A stretch of DNA of 37,731 nucleotides from Streptomyces sabulosicollis (GTDB lineage Bacteria; Actinomycetota; Actinomycetes; Streptomycetales; Streptomycetaceae): positions 1-37,731 of the forward strand of contig NZ_JAEEAP010000034.1 in NCBI RefSeq assembly GCF_016103465.1. The letters are read 5' to 3'. Within the stretch, counting starts at the first letter, position 1. Every line of letters begins with the position of its first letter. Below are positions 18,156 through 26,413 of the stretch, piece after piece. The notes under the pieces are model-generated. The model did no database searches. It worked only from the letters and a program-made list of their open reading frames with translations, and was not told the DNA's origin. Position numbers and translations under genes: made by a program.

Positions 18156-19408
18156 CGTGCCGCTTCCCCCTTCTGCTTCGCCTTCTTCGCCGACGCCTTC
18201 GGAACCGTCAACTCCACCTCGGTGCCCTGCCCCGGCGCCGAGATCCACGCGGCGGTGCCGCCGAGGTCGCGCAGCCGCCCCCGGATCGACAGGGCCACCC
18301 CCAGCCGGCCCTCCGCCTCGGCGTCCGCCAGCCGCCCCTCGGGGATGCCGGGGCCGTCGTCCCGTACGGTCACCATCACCGCGTCCGGCTCGTCCTCCAG
18401 CAGGATCCAGGCGCGGGCGCCCTCCCCGGCGTGGACCCGCACGTTGTCCAGGGCGGCGCCGACGGCGGCGGCCAACTCCCCGGCGACGCCCGCCGGGAGG
18501 AGCACCGGGGCGCCCGGTTCGGAGAGGGTGACCCGGGAGCCCGCGTGCGGGGCCAGCAGGGCCCGCAGATCACAGGGGCCGCCGTCGGAGCGCTCGGGGT
18601 CGGGCGGACAGGGCGGGACCGGCGGGTCGCCCGCGTCCGGGAGGCCGCCCGGGTCGGGGGCGGCGTCCGCCCCGTCCGCCGCGCCCGGTGGGGTGCGCGG
18701 CGGGGTCACCAGACCGGTGGAGACCAGGGTGCGCAGCGCGATCTCCTGCTCCCCCGCCATCCGGCCCAGTTCGGCCGCCTCGCCGCCGATCGCGGCGCCG
18801 CGCCGCTGCACCATGGCGAGCACCTGGAGCACGCTGTCGTGGATGTCGCGGGCCAGCCGCTCGCGTTCGCGGGTGGCCGCCTCGATGCGCAGGGCGCGGG
18901 CGAGGGTGCGCTCACTGGCGCGGGCGACCTCGACCACATAGCCGATGCCCACGCTCGCCACCCACACCAGCGCCAGCATGTGGATGGTGTCCTGGGCGAA
19001 TCCGCCGCGCTCGATCACATTGGCGGCGCAGACCACGGTGGAGGCCGAGGCGCCCCAGCGCCAGCCGCCCTTGATGGCGAAGCCGAGGACCGCGCCCATC
19101 GTCCATATGGAAGGCAGCGTGGGCGTGCCCTCGGCGATCCGGTCGTGGCTGTCCACGAGCGGGGTGAGCAGGATGCCGGTCACCGCGATGCCGAGGTCGC
19201 CGACGAGGAACTGCCGGGTGCAGCGCTCGGCCGAGGTGACCATGCGGAAGGTGAGCGCCGTCCACAGCGTCAGCACCGCCATGTAGACGACGGCGCCGAT
19301 CGGATGGTCGTAGTCGTCGAAGGAGTAGACGCACAGGCCGAGCGCGTAGAGCAGGGTGAGCACCCGGTAGGCGGTCAGCGCCTGCCACAGCGGCTGCTCG
19401 ACGGACAT
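18152..19408 (-). CDS. macS: MacS-family sensor histidine kinase
   Basis: A 418-residue NarX-type histidine kinase. The N-terminal half (about 10-165) has five or six membrane helices (such as AYRVLTLLYALGLCVYSF and VVYMAVLTLWTALTF), with no separate periplasmic domain, consistent with the MacS/DUF5931 sensor region. The HisKA_3 box is ERERLARDIHDSVLQVLAM, with phosphoacceptor H190. The HATPase is divergent but complete, with an N box near AALDNVRVHAG and G box VRDDGPGIPEG. A Pro/Gly/Asp-rich linker (about 235-280) separates them. ATG 19408 (MSVEQPLWQAL) is preferred because homologues begin this way. A TTG at 19459 would add 17 residues. Confidence 0.88.
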   Translation of the reverse strand: MSVEQPLWQALTAYRVLTLLYALGLCVYSFDDYDHPIGAVVYMAVLTLWTALTFRMVTSAERCTRQFLVGDLGIAVTGILLTPLVDSHDRIAEGTPTLPSIWTMGAVLGFAIKGGWRWGASASTVVCAANVIERGGFAQDTIHMLALVWVASVGIGYVVEVARASERTLARALRIEAATRERERLARDIHDSVLQVLAMVQRRGAAIGGEAAELGRMAGEQEIALRTLVSTGLVTPPRTPPGAADGADAAPDPGGLPDAGDPPVPPCPPDPERSDGGPCDLRALLAPHAGSRVTLSEPGAPVLLPAGVAGELAAAVGAALDNVRVHAGEGARAWILLEDEPDAVMVTVRDDGPGIPEGRLADAEAEGRLGVALSIRGRLRDLGGTAAWISAPGQGTEVELTVPKASAKKAKQKGEAAR

Positions 19409-19487
19409 CCGCACCACGCGCTCGCCCCCGGCGCGCTCCCGTCCTGACCGCTCCGTCAACGTCCCCCACCCCCCGGTGCCGGCGCGG

Positions 19488-20228
19488 CTAGGCGCCGGAC
19501 TTGTGCTTGTCCTTCTCCTTCTCGGCCTGCTTCCGGGCCGCCTCCGCCTCGGCGATCTGCCGCTTGGCGGCGGTGGCGTAGATGTCCACGTACTCCTGGC
19601 CGGAGAGCTTCATGATCTCGTACATGACCTCGTCGGTCACCGAGCGCAGGATGAAGCGGTCGCCGTCCATGCCGTGGTAGCGGCTGAAGTCCAGCGGCTT
19701 GCCGATCCGAATGCCGGGCCGCATCAGCTTCGGCATGACCTTGCCGGGGGGCTGGATCTTCTCGGTGTCGATCATCGCCACGGGGATCACCGGGGCGCCG
19801 GTCGCGAGCGCGACCCGGGCCAGACCGCCCGGCTTGCCCCGGTAGAGCCGCCCGTCGGGCGAACGGGTGCCCTCGGGGTAGATGCCGAAGAGCTCACCGC
19901 GCTTGATCACATCGATGCCCGCCTTGATGGCGGCCTCGCCGGCGCCGCGCGAGCCCGAGCGGTCCACCGGCAGCTGTCCGACGCCCTTGAAGAAGGCCGC
20001 CGTGAGCCGCCCCTTGACCCCGGGGGTGGTGAAGTACTCCTGCTTGGCGATGAAGGTGACCTTGCGGTCGAGCACCGCGGGCAGGAAGAAGGAGTCGGAG
20101 AAGGAGAGGTGGTTGCTCGCGAGGATGGCCGGGCCCTCGGCGGGGACGTGCTCCAGCCCCTCCACCCAGGGCCGGAAGGTGAGCTTCAACGCGCCACCCA
20201 CCGACAGCTTCATTGCGCTGTAGAACAA
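19488..20228 (-). CDS. plsC: PlsC-type 1-acylglycerol-3-phosphate acyltransferase
   Basis: A 246-residue acyltransferase of phospholipid synthesis. The catalytic NHxxxxD motif is N39-H40 to D45 (ASNHLSFSD), block III is YPEGTRSPDG (E119-R122) and the later PVIPVAMI block is present. The C-terminus is a charged Lys/Glu/Ala helix (about 215-246), probably soluble. The start is TTG 20228: AGGAGG (complement of 20235-20240) lies 6 nt upstream, whereas the first ATG (20213) would be 21 nt away. It faces the esterase gene across a 110-nt divergent promoter region. The mycobacterial counterpart (Rv2182c) lies in a similar neighbourhood. Confidence 0.9.
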   Translation of the reverse strand: MFYSAMKLSVGGALKLTFRPWVEGLEHVPAEGPAILASNHLSFSDSFFLPAVLDRKVTFIAKQEYFTTPGVKGRLTAAFFKGVGQLPVDRSGSRGAGEAAIKAGIDVIKRGELFGIYPEGTRSPDGRLYRGKPGGLARVALATGAPVIPVAMIDTEKIQPPGKVMPKLMRPGIRIGKPLDFSRYHGMDGDRFILRSVTDEVMYEIMKLSGQEYVDIYATAAKRQIAEAEAARKQAEKEKDKHKSGA

Positions 20229-20338
20229 CCGGGACCTCCTGTATCCGACGAGGAGACCTTAACCTGCCTACCCCGTATGCGGCGCGCCGCGTACGCTGAG
20301 GACCTCGACCCCGCTTCCCCAGCGAACGGAGATCCGTG

Positions 20339-21154
20339 GTGCCGCTCCTGCCCGGAGCCGAGCCGTTCCGCCACGACGGCGGAGAGATCGGCGTCCTCGT
20401 CTGTCACGGCTTCACCGGCTCCCCGCAGTCCGTGCGGCCCTGGGCCGACCATCTCGCGGCCCGTGGACTGACCGTCGCAGCTCCACTGCTTCCCGGCCAT
20501 GGCACGCGCTGGCAGGACCTCGCCGTCACCGGCTGGCAGGACTGGTACGCGGAGGTGGACCGCGAGCTGCGGAGGCTGTCCCGGTCCTGCGAGCGGGTGT
20601 TCGTCTGCGGCCTGTCGATGGGCGGGGCGCTCGCGCTGCGGCTGGCCGCCCAGCACGGCGCGGCGATCAGCGGCGTCGCCGTCGTGAATCCGGCCAACCG
20701 CGTCCACGATCCGCTGGCCGTGGCCCTTCCGGTGCTGCGTCATCTGGTGCCCTCGGTGAAGGGCATCGTGAGCGACATCGCCAAGCCGGGGGCGCGGGAA
20801 TCCGGCTACCACCGGATGCCGCTGCACGCCGTGCACTCGATGCGCCGCTTCTACCGGGTGGTCGACGCCGAACTGCCGCAGGTGACCCAGCCGCTGCTGG
20901 TGATGCACAGCCCCCAGGACCACGTGGTGCCGCCGGCCGACTCCGAGCGCATCCTGAGTCAGGTGTCCTCGCGGGACGTCACCGAGCGGCTGCTGGAGCG
21001 CAGCTACCACGTGGCGACGCTGGACCACGACGCCGAGTTCATCTTCGAGGAGACGGACACGTTCATCACCCGGCTGACGGCGGGTATGGGTGAAGACACC
21101 CGGACCGGCCTCGGGAAGGGCAGCGGAAAGGAGGGGGCGGCGGCCAGTGGCTGA
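20339..21154 (+). CDS. Alpha/beta-hydrolase (carboxylesterase / monoacylglycerol lipase type)
   Basis: A 271-residue alpha/beta-hydrolase. The catalytic triad is visible: S93 in the nucleophile elbow GLSMGG, D194 in SPQDHVVPP and H224 in RSYHVATLDHD. The oxyanion region is VLVCHGFTGSPQSV. The pattern is closest to Est30-like carboxylesterases and bacterial monoglyceride lipases. Next to plsC, a lipid-turnover role is plausible but unproven. Two tandem GTGs (20336 and 20339) are possible; 20339 has the better spacing (7 nt) from GGAG at 20328-20331. The 3' end overlaps the next gene by 8 nt. Confidence 0.88.
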   Translation: MPLLPGAEPFRHDGGEIGVLVCHGFTGSPQSVRPWADHLAARGLTVAAPLLPGHGTRWQDLAVTGWQDWYAEVDRELRRLSRSCERVFVCGLSMGGALALRLAAQHGAAISGVAVVNPANRVHDPLAVALPVLRHLVPSVKGIVSDIAKPGARESGYHRMPLHAVHSMRRFYRVVDAELPQVTQPLLVMHSPQDHVVPPADSERILSQVSSRDVTERLLERSYHVATLDHDAEFIFEETDTFITRLTAGMGEDTRTGLGKGSGKEGAAASG

Positions 21155-21818
21155 GCGCGACTCGAATGGACACGAGGCGGACGCGCGGCGGGACGACGAC
21201 GCCGCCTTCGCCGCGATCGTCGCCGCGTACGGGGAGGAACCGCAGGACCCGCCGGGCGCCGAGCGGTGGCCCGCCGCCGAGAACCTCGACGAGGAGCGGG
21301 ACCGGGACCGCCGGTCCGTGGCGGACGGCGACACCGACGCCGAGGGTTCCGGTGACGGAGACACCGACGCCGAGGGTTCCGGTGACGGAGACACCGACGC
21401 CGAGGGTTCCGGTGACGGCGACGCCGTCGGCGAGGCGGCGACGGGCGGGCTGACCAAACCCGACAAGACCGAGAAGCCGGGCGGCTTCATCGTCTACGCC
21501 CCGGGCGTGGGCCCCCGCGACTGGGAGCCCGACGAGCCGTCCGAGGACGACTTCGACGAGACCGACGAGGGCCACTTCGTCCCGCCCGAGCCGCCTCCGC
21601 TGCCCGAGTCCGACACCACCTCCCGCTTCGCCTGGCTCGGTGTGCTGGGCGGGCCGCTGCTGCTGCTCGGTGTGGTGCTGTTCCAGGTCGAGATGGTCTG
21701 GTGGATCGCCACGCTGGGGGTCGGGGGTTTCCTGGGCGGCTTCGTCACGCTGGTGCTGCGGATGAAGGACGACGACGAGGAAGAGGACGACGACCCGGGG
21801 CGCGGCGCCGTCGTGTGA
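21147..21818 (+). CDS. Acidic two-helix membrane protein with decapeptide repeats
   Basis: A 223-residue protein of unknown function. A long Asp/Glu-rich N-terminal region (1-158) contains three perfect tandem copies of the decapeptide DTDAEGSGDG (about 62-91). A conserved-looking segment GGFIVYAPGVGPRDWEPDEPSEDDFDETDEGHFVPPEPPP follows in two stretches (about 112-151). Two transmembrane helices come next (about 161-181 and 184-205), then a short acidic tail. The topology suggests both ends on the same side of the membrane. GTG 21147 follows AAGGAG (21128-21133) and overlaps the hydrolase stop, so the two are cotranscribed. The stop codon lies in a 26-nt tandem duplication. Confidence 0.8.
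   Translation: MAERDSNGHEADARRDDDAAFAAIVAAYGEEPQDPPGAERWPAAENLDEERDRDRRSVADGDTDAEGSGDGDTDAEGSGDGDTDAEGSGDGDAVGEAATGGLTKPDKTEKPGGFIVYAPGVGPRDWEPDEPSEDDFDETDEGHFVPPEPPPLPESDTTSRFAWLGVLGGPLLLLGVVLFQVEMVWWIATLGVGGFLGGFVTLVLRMKDDDEEEDDDPGRGAVV
21331..21420. repeat. In-frame 30-nt tandem repeat, three copies
   Basis: Three 30-nt units at 21331-21360, 21361-21390 and 21391-21420 are identical except for the last two bases of the third. Each encodes one acidic decapeptide, so copy-number change keeps the frame. Confidence 0.95.
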
Positions 21819-21852
21819 CCCCGGGGCGCGGCGCCGTCGTGTGACCCCGGGG
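21794..21852. repeat. 26-nt tandem repeat including the stop codon
   Basis: A 25-nt identical unit at 21794-21818 (ending in the TGA stop) recurs at 21820-21844, with period 26. The first 8 nt of a third copy are at 21845-21852. Confidence 0.93.
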
Positions 21853-21856
21853 CTCC

Positions 21857-21879
21857 GGAGCCGGGCGCGCCCCGGCTCC
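21857..21879. terminator. Bidirectional terminator
   Basis: GGAGCCGGG (21857-21865), loop CGCGC, CCCGGCTCC (21871-21879) form a perfect 9-bp stem between convergent genes. Confidence 0.75.
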
Positions 21880-21916
21880 GATTCCGATTCCGGCCGATGG
21901 GCCCCGGCCCGGCCGC

Positions 21917-22726
21917 TCAGACCGGGGAGACGCGGGGCAGCCTGAGCGCGGCCAGCACCGGAAGGTGGTCCGTGGCCGCCCGGAGGTCAGCGTCAGTGAC
22001 GCCCGGCAGTCCGGCCGGGACCCCACAGCCGATGATCTCGATGCCCTCGGATGCGAAGACGGCGTCGATGCGCTGGTGCGGGTCCTTGGGGCTGAAGGTG
22101 GCCTCGCTCCCCCAGGGCTCGGTGGCCCAGCCGTCCCGCAGCTTCCCCGCGATCCGGCGGAAGGCGCGGCCGTCCGGCCGGTCGTTGATGTCACCGGCCG
22201 CGATGGCGTACGGGACGTCCAGCGCGGCCAGGTGGTCCAGCAGCATCCCGGCCTGTTCGTGGCGCTCGGCCTCGGCGAGGCTCAGATGGCAGCTGACCAC
22301 GCCGAGCCGGATGCCGTTCCCGTTGCCGCCGCCGTTCCCCGGATCGCCGGTGTCGCGGTGGCCGCCGCCGAAGCGCAGCACGGCGGTGGCGAAACCGCGC
22401 CGGTGCAGCCCGGGGACGCGGGGCAGCAGGATGTCCTCGGCGCGCTCCACATGGGCGCGCAGCGAGGTGAGGATCATCGGGCCGGCGGCGGTGGCCCCGC
22501 CCGTGGTGTAGACGAGGCCGGTCTCCCGGGCCAGCCAGGCGGCGGCCTTGCGCCAGCGGAAGAAGCGCGGCGCCTCCTGGACGCAGACGACATCGGGGGC
22601 GCAGGCCCGGATCACCCGGGCCAGCGCCTCGCGGTCGTCCCGCATCGAGCGGATGTTGTAGCTGAGCACCCGCACCACCGCCGCGTCCGGGCCGGTGGTG
22701 GATCCGGGCAGGTCCGCGAGCGGCAC
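21917..22726 (-). CDS. Endonuclease/exonuclease/phosphatase (EEP) family hydrolase
   Basis: A 269-residue DNase I-like metal hydrolase. Signature residues are N24 (VLSYNIRSM), E51 (VVCVQEAPR), H147 (VVSCHLSL), D179 and N181 (AAGDINDRPDG), D221 (QRIDAVFAS) and H254 (ATDHLPV). The family cleaves phosphodiester or phosphomonoester bonds in nucleic acids, inositol phosphates or sphingomyelin; the substrate is not readable here, and there is no signal peptide. Residues about 120-138 are a Gly/Asn-rich insertion in a surface loop. GTG 22726 is chosen: a GAGGGGGG tract lies 4 nt upstream, in the 16-nt gap after glkA, so the gene is probably the last in the glkA operon. Confidence 0.85.
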   Translation of the reverse strand: MPLADLPGSTTGPDAAVVRVLSYNIRSMRDDREALARVIRACAPDVVCVQEAPRFFRWRKAAAWLARETGLVYTTGGATAAGPMILTSLRAHVERAEDILLPRVPGLHRRGFATAVLRFGGGHRDTGDPGNGGGNGNGIRLGVVSCHLSLAEAERHEQAGMLLDHLAALDVPYAIAAGDINDRPDGRAFRRIAGKLRDGWATEPWGSEATFSPKDPHQRIDAVFASEGIEIIGCGVPAGLPGVTDADLRAATDHLPVLAALRLPRVSPV

Positions 22727-22742
22727 GTTCCCCCCTCGCGTC

Positions 22743-23684
22743 TCAGCCCTGGCGGGCCAGGTCGGCGGCGCCGACGAGCCCGGCCTTGCCACCGAGCTGG
22801 GCGGCGAGCACCTGGGCGTGCGGGCGCCACTGATTGCCCACCAGCCAGCGCCGGAAGGACTTGCGGATCGGCTCCAGGACGAGGTCGCCCTCGTCGGAGA
22901 CCCCGCCGCCGACGATGAACGCCGAGGGGTCGAAGAGCGAGGCGAGGTCGGCGAGTCCGGCCCCGGCCCAGCGGGCCAGCTCACGGAAGGAGTCGATGGC
23001 GACGGGGTCGCCCTGGCGGGCGGCGTCGCTGATGTGCTTGCCCTCGATGCCCTCGGCGGTGCCGTCACCGAGCTGGAGGAGGACCGTGGCGTTCTCCGGG
23101 GTGGCGGCGGCGCGCTGCTTGGCGTAGCGGACCAGCGCACGGCCGGAGGCGTACTGCTCCCAGCAGCCCTGGCTGCCGCAGCCGCACAGCAGACCGTCCG
23201 GGACGACCCTTATGTGGCCGAACTCGGCCGCGACGCCGAACCGGCCGCGGTGCAGCCTGCCGCCGATGATGATGCCGCCGCCGAGGCCGGTGCCCAGCGT
23301 GATGCACACGACGTCGTCATGGCCGACCCCGGCGCCGAAGCGGTACTCGCCCCAGGCCGCGGCGTTGGCGTCGTTCTCGACCACGACGGGCAGGCCGACG
23401 CGCTGCTCGACCTTGTCCTTGAGCGCCTCGTGCCGCCAGTTGATGTTGGGCGCGAAGAGCACGGTGGCGCGCTTGTCGTCCACATAACCGGCCGCGCCGA
23501 TGCCGACGGCCTCGATGTCATGACCCTCGCTGACGATGCGCACCGCGTCCGCGATGGCGTCGACGACTCCCTCGGGAGTGTGCGGGGTCGAAACCTGGCT
23601 CGTCTCGAGAATCGAGCCCTCTTCGTCGACCACGCCGGCCGCGATCTTCGTGCCGCCGATGTCGACGCCGATGGTGAGTCCCAT
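22743..23684 (-). CDS. glkA: ROK-family glucokinase GlkA
   Basis: A 313-residue ATP-dependent glucose kinase. The N-terminal phosphate loop is VDIGGTKIAAG (8-18), the catalytic aspartate D105 lies in VVENDANAAAWGE, and the ROK zinc site is H157 (AEFGHIRV) with C167, C169 and C174 (CGCGSQGC). Glycine-rich GTGLGGGII (131-139) is intact. In S. coelicolor, GlkA also mediates glucose repression of many genes, independently of the phosphotransferase system. The ATG at 23684 follows GAGGGA. It lies in a minus-strand run after a small acidic protein gene (57-nt gap), as at the known S. coelicolor locus. Confidence 0.96.
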   Translation of the reverse strand: MGLTIGVDIGGTKIAAGVVDEEGSILETSQVSTPHTPEGVVDAIADAVRIVSEGHDIEAVGIGAAGYVDDKRATVLFAPNINWRHEALKDKVEQRVGLPVVVENDANAAAWGEYRFGAGVGHDDVVCITLGTGLGGGIIIGGRLHRGRFGVAAEFGHIRVVPDGLLCGCGSQGCWEQYASGRALVRYAKQRAAATPENATVLLQLGDGTAEGIEGKHISDAARQGDPVAIDSFRELARWAGAGLADLASLFDPSAFIVGGGVSDEGDLVLEPIRKSFRRWLVGNQWRPHAQVLAAQLGGKAGLVGAADLARQG

Positions 23685-23741
23685 GAGTCCCTCAGTTATT
23701 TGGTCGAACCCCGCCGAGGCTAACGGTACCGGAGGTGGCGC

Positions 23742-24209
23742 TCAGTCGAGGTCGATGTGTTCACTACTCGAACTCTCGGATTCCTCACCGCTCCCCTTGG
23801 GACCGCCCTCGGCACCCTGGGTCCAGCGCCGCTCCTGGCCGGTCACGGCGGCACGGTAGGCGGCGAGCAGCTCGGATCCGGCACTGGCGAGGTGTTCGAA
23901 AACCTCTGGATTGCGCTCTATGACCGGTTCTACGGTGGCCTTCGCCTGTGCGATCAATTGTTGTACGGCCCCCTGAACCGCCGTCCCGGCGATCGGCGCC
24001 TGGGCGACCTTCTCGGCGAGCGCGTCGGCCAGCTTGAGGAACTCCTCGGCCACGCTTCCCGGCTCCTCGGTGGTCTGCCGGGCCCGCTGCCTGGCCCGCT
24101 CGGCGGCGAGGTCCTCCTCACAGGCCCGCTCCCAGGCGTCGGGGTCGATCTCCGTGACCGGCACATCGGTGACCGGGGGCTCCGGGGGGCGCTCGGTGGC
24201 ATCGCTCAT
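23742..24209 (-). CDS. Small acidic protein upstream of glkA (DUF5304-like)
   Basis: A 155-residue soluble, mostly helical protein. The N-terminus is Pro/Glu-rich, a charged helix ERACEEDLAAERARQRARQ spans about 27-45, a conserved-looking helical core runs from about 52 to 125 (EEFLKLADALAEKVA, VIERNPEVFEHLASAGSELLAAYRA), and the tail is Ser/Glu/Asp-rich. I recall this as the Streptomyces DUF5304 family located beside glkA, with moderate confidence; no function is known. ATG 24209 has AGGAG 6 nt upstream and is preferred over a longer frame. The proximity to glkA suggests cotranscription and a possible link to carbon regulation, which is inference. Confidence 0.8.
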   Translation of the reverse strand: MSDATERPPEPPVTDVPVTEIDPDAWERACEEDLAAERARQRARQTTEEPGSVAEEFLKLADALAEKVAQAPIAGTAVQGAVQQLIAQAKATVEPVIERNPEVFEHLASAGSELLAAYRAAVTGQERRWTQGAEGGPKGSGEESESSSSEHIDLD

Positions 24210-24295
24210 GGCGAACTCCTGCGGCGGGGATGCTGGCTGCCCGGTGACGTTCATCCGGGCTTGTGACCGACGTTACCCGAAGGAGGGGGGCGGGG

Positions 24296-24435
24296 TGAGA
24301 GCCGGAGACCGGCCGTCGTGGACGCGGGGGTGAGAGCCGGAGACCGGCCGTCGTGGACGCCAGGGTCAGAGTTGGAGACCGGCCGTCGTGGACGCCGCGG
24401 TCAGAGTTGGAGACCGGCCGTCGTGGACGCCGCGG
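24296..24435. repeat. 35-nt tandem repeat, four copies, ending at a stop codon
   Basis: Exact 35-nt periodicity: copies at 24296-24330, 24331-24365, 24366-24400 and 24401-24435, with a few substitutions. The next unit begins at 24436 and its first triplet TCA is the stop codon (minus strand) of the ArsA-like gene. There are no spacers between units. Confidence 0.95.
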
Positions 24436-25779
24436 TCAGAGCCGCTTCGGCCACAGGTCCGGGTCGGGGGTGAAGCGCACCTGGAGCCATCCGTCGCGCA
24501 GCCCGGCGCCGGAGACCGTGCAGCGGCGCAGGGCGGACGGCAGCGGCAGCACCCGGTGGAACGGCGCGACGGTGACGATCAGTTCGTCGCCCCGGCGCAC
24601 CAGGGAGAGCCCGTCGCGGTCGGCGCCGGGCAGCGGCAGCCGCCACAGCAGCACCCCGTCCTCGGCCAGCCGGTCCTCGACGGTCCAGGGGTCGGGGGCG
24701 GGCCGGTCCGGCCGCGCCGCGGGGGCCCCGACGGCCCCGGCGAGATCGGCGAGCCCGGCCGGGGCGCGCCGGGCGCCGTCGCCGGGGCGCGGCTCCACGG
24801 TCGGCGGGTCAGCGGTCGGCGGCTCGGCGGGCGGCGGCTCGGCGGGCCGCGGGTCGCCGAGGCCGTGCGGATCGCGGCCCAGATGCGGCAGCTCACGGAC
24901 CGGGACGGTGGGGGCCCACTGCTCGTACAGCTCCTTGAGGGCGTCCTGCTGCTGGCCGGACAGCGCGGCGAGCCACGGGTCGGAGCTGCCGGTGGGCAGC
25001 AGCCGGTTGGCGATCACCGCCTCCACCCGGCAGCCGTGCAGCGCCAGCCCGGCGCGGGCGGTGCGCAGCGCCCGGTCGGCGAGCGGTCCGGGCTCCACGA
25101 CCAGCCGTACCGTGGTGGCCTCGGACTCGACCACCCCCTGGACGGCGGCCAGCTCCCGCTCCCAGCGCTCGGCCGTCTCGTACAGCTTCTGCGCGGGCAT
25201 CGGCACCCCCGCCAGCTGGGCGAGCATCGGCCGCAGCGCGCGGGCCGCCTGCCGCTCGGCGGGCAGCAGCCGCCGCAGATAGCGCCGCAGCTGTTCGGGG
25301 AGCGCGAGCAGCGCGACGGTGTCCGGCGCGGGCGGCATGTCGACCACGAGGACGTCCCATCCGGTGCCGGGCGGGGCGGTCTGGGCGGCGCGCAGGGCGC
25401 GCAGCAGCGCGATGGCCTCCACCCCGGGCAGGGCGGTCAGCTCCTCACCGTCCAGCGGGGTCGCGCCGAGCAGGTCGAGCAGGCCGTGACCGCGCTCCTG
25501 CAGGGCGGTCAGCTCACCGCGAAACCACTCGTCGGTGACGACCCGCGCGGCCCACAGCCCCGGCGCGAGCTCGACGGGTACAGACCAGGGCAGCCGGTCC
25601 GCCGACCGCCCGGGGGCGGACCGTGGCGCGCCGATGCCGAGCAGCGCCTCGGGGGTGCCGTCGGAGTCGGCGCTGAGCAGCAGCGTCCGCTGCCCCTCAC
25701 GGGCGGCGGCGAGGGCGGTCGCGGCGGCCACGGTGGTGCGGCCCGCGCCGCCGGTACCGGTGACGAGGACCGTACGCAT
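24436..25779 (-). CDS. ArsA/GET3-like ATPase lacking canonical Walker lysines
   Basis: A 447-residue protein of the ArsA/Get3 SIMIBI class. The deviant P-loop reads VTGTGGAGRTTVAAA (about 6-20). Both the signature lysine and the Walker A lysine of GKGGVGKT are replaced (T9 and R14). Switch-like VVDMPPAPDTVALL and an NRLLPTGSSDPW segment fit the fold. A Pro/Glu-rich repeat (PAEPPPAEPPTADPPTVEP, about 313-331) links to a C-terminal domain (about 365-447) with WRLPLPGADRDGLSL, resembling the Get3-associated C-terminal domain. ATP use is therefore uncertain. Arsenic or tail-anchored-protein functions are not implied. ATG 25779 follows GGAGG. The paralogue position next to an SRPBCC protein and fadD matches the mycobacterial Rv2184c region. 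Confidence 0.85.
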   Translation of the reverse strand: MRTVLVTGTGGAGRTTVAAATALAAAREGQRTLLLSADSDGTPEALLGIGAPRSAPGRSADRLPWSVPVELAPGLWAARVVTDEWFRGELTALQERGHGLLDLLGATPLDGEELTALPGVEAIALLRALRAAQTAPPGTGWDVLVVDMPPAPDTVALLALPEQLRRYLRRLLPAERQAARALRPMLAQLAGVPMPAQKLYETAERWERELAAVQGVVESEATTVRLVVEPGPLADRALRTARAGLALHGCRVEAVIANRLLPTGSSDPWLAALSGQQQDALKELYEQWAPTVPVRELPHLGRDPHGLGDPRPAEPPPAEPPTADPPTVEPRPGDGARRAPAGLADLAGAVGAPAARPDRPAPDPWTVEDRLAEDGVLLWRLPLPGADRDGLSLVRRGDELIVTVAPFHRVLPLPSALRRCTVSGAGLRDGWLQVRFTPDPDLWPKRL

Positions 25780-25906
25780 GAAGGAAGCCTCCGGCTGGGG
25801 GTTACGTCGGTGTGCGCGGCGCGGGCCCGGTGGTCCGCACCGGCCGGAGCGTATCCCGCGCCGTGGACCGCCCCGGGCACCGTCGCGGCCCGGGGGGTGG
25901 CTCGGG

Positions 25907-26347
25907 TCAGGCGCCCTCGACGCGCTTCTTCAGGCCCGCGAGCGCGCGGTCGATGATGACCTTCTCGGCCTTGCGCTTGATCATGCCCAGCATGGGGATC
26001 TTGACGTCGACCGTGAGCTGGTAGGTCACCTCGGTGCTCTTGCCGCCGTCGAGCGCCGAGAGCCGGTAGGAGCCGTCAAGGGTGCGCAGCATCTGGGACT
26101 TGACCAGGGACCAGTTGACCTGGTCGTCCCCGGTCCAGCTGTACCGGAGGGTGTAGTCGTCCTTGATCGCCCCGGCGTCGAGCAGCATCCGCACCTGCTC
26201 GGCGCGGCCCTGGGCGTCCTTGGTGAGGATGTCGGCCTCCTTCACCTCACCGGACCACTCCGGGTAACGGTCGAAGTCGGCGATCACCTCCATCACGTCG
26301 GCCGGGGCCGCCTCGATCGTGATGCTCGAGCTGGTGTGTTCCGCCAT
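25907..26347 (-). CDS. SRPBCC (polyketide cyclase-like) protein
   Basis: A 146-residue START-like protein: MAEHTSSSITIEAAPADVMEVIADFDRYPEWSG, then a beta-rich core and the final long helix (KAEKVIIDRALAGLKKRVEGA). This is the polyketide_cyc2/COQ10-like pattern of hydrophobic-ligand carriers. It corresponds by position to mycobacterial TB16.3 (Rv2185c). The ligand is unknown. ATG 26347 has GGAGGAG about 9 nt upstream. It is likely cotranscribed with the ArsA-like gene downstream (127-nt gap). Confidence 0.88.
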   Translation of the reverse strand: MAEHTSSSITIEAAPADVMEVIADFDRYPEWSGEVKEADILTKDAQGRAEQVRMLLDAGAIKDDYTLRYSWTGDDQVNWSLVKSQMLRTLDGSYRLSALDGGKSTEVTYQLTVDVKIPMLGMIKRKAEKVIIDRALAGLKKRVEGA

Positions 26348-26413
26348 CGCCGTGGCTCCTCCGTACCGGTCCGCCGCATGGGATCTCTGCCGCTGAAGGC
26401 TACCGCGCGCGGG

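Noticed and set aside
24296-24435. CRISPR-like array of 35-nt repeats
   Set aside because: Units are contiguous with no spacers and no cas genes are present; it is a simple tandem repeat at a gene end.
24436-25779. Arsenic resistance operon
   Set aside because: The ArsA-like protein lacks the key lysines and there is no arsR, arsB, arsC or arsD nearby.
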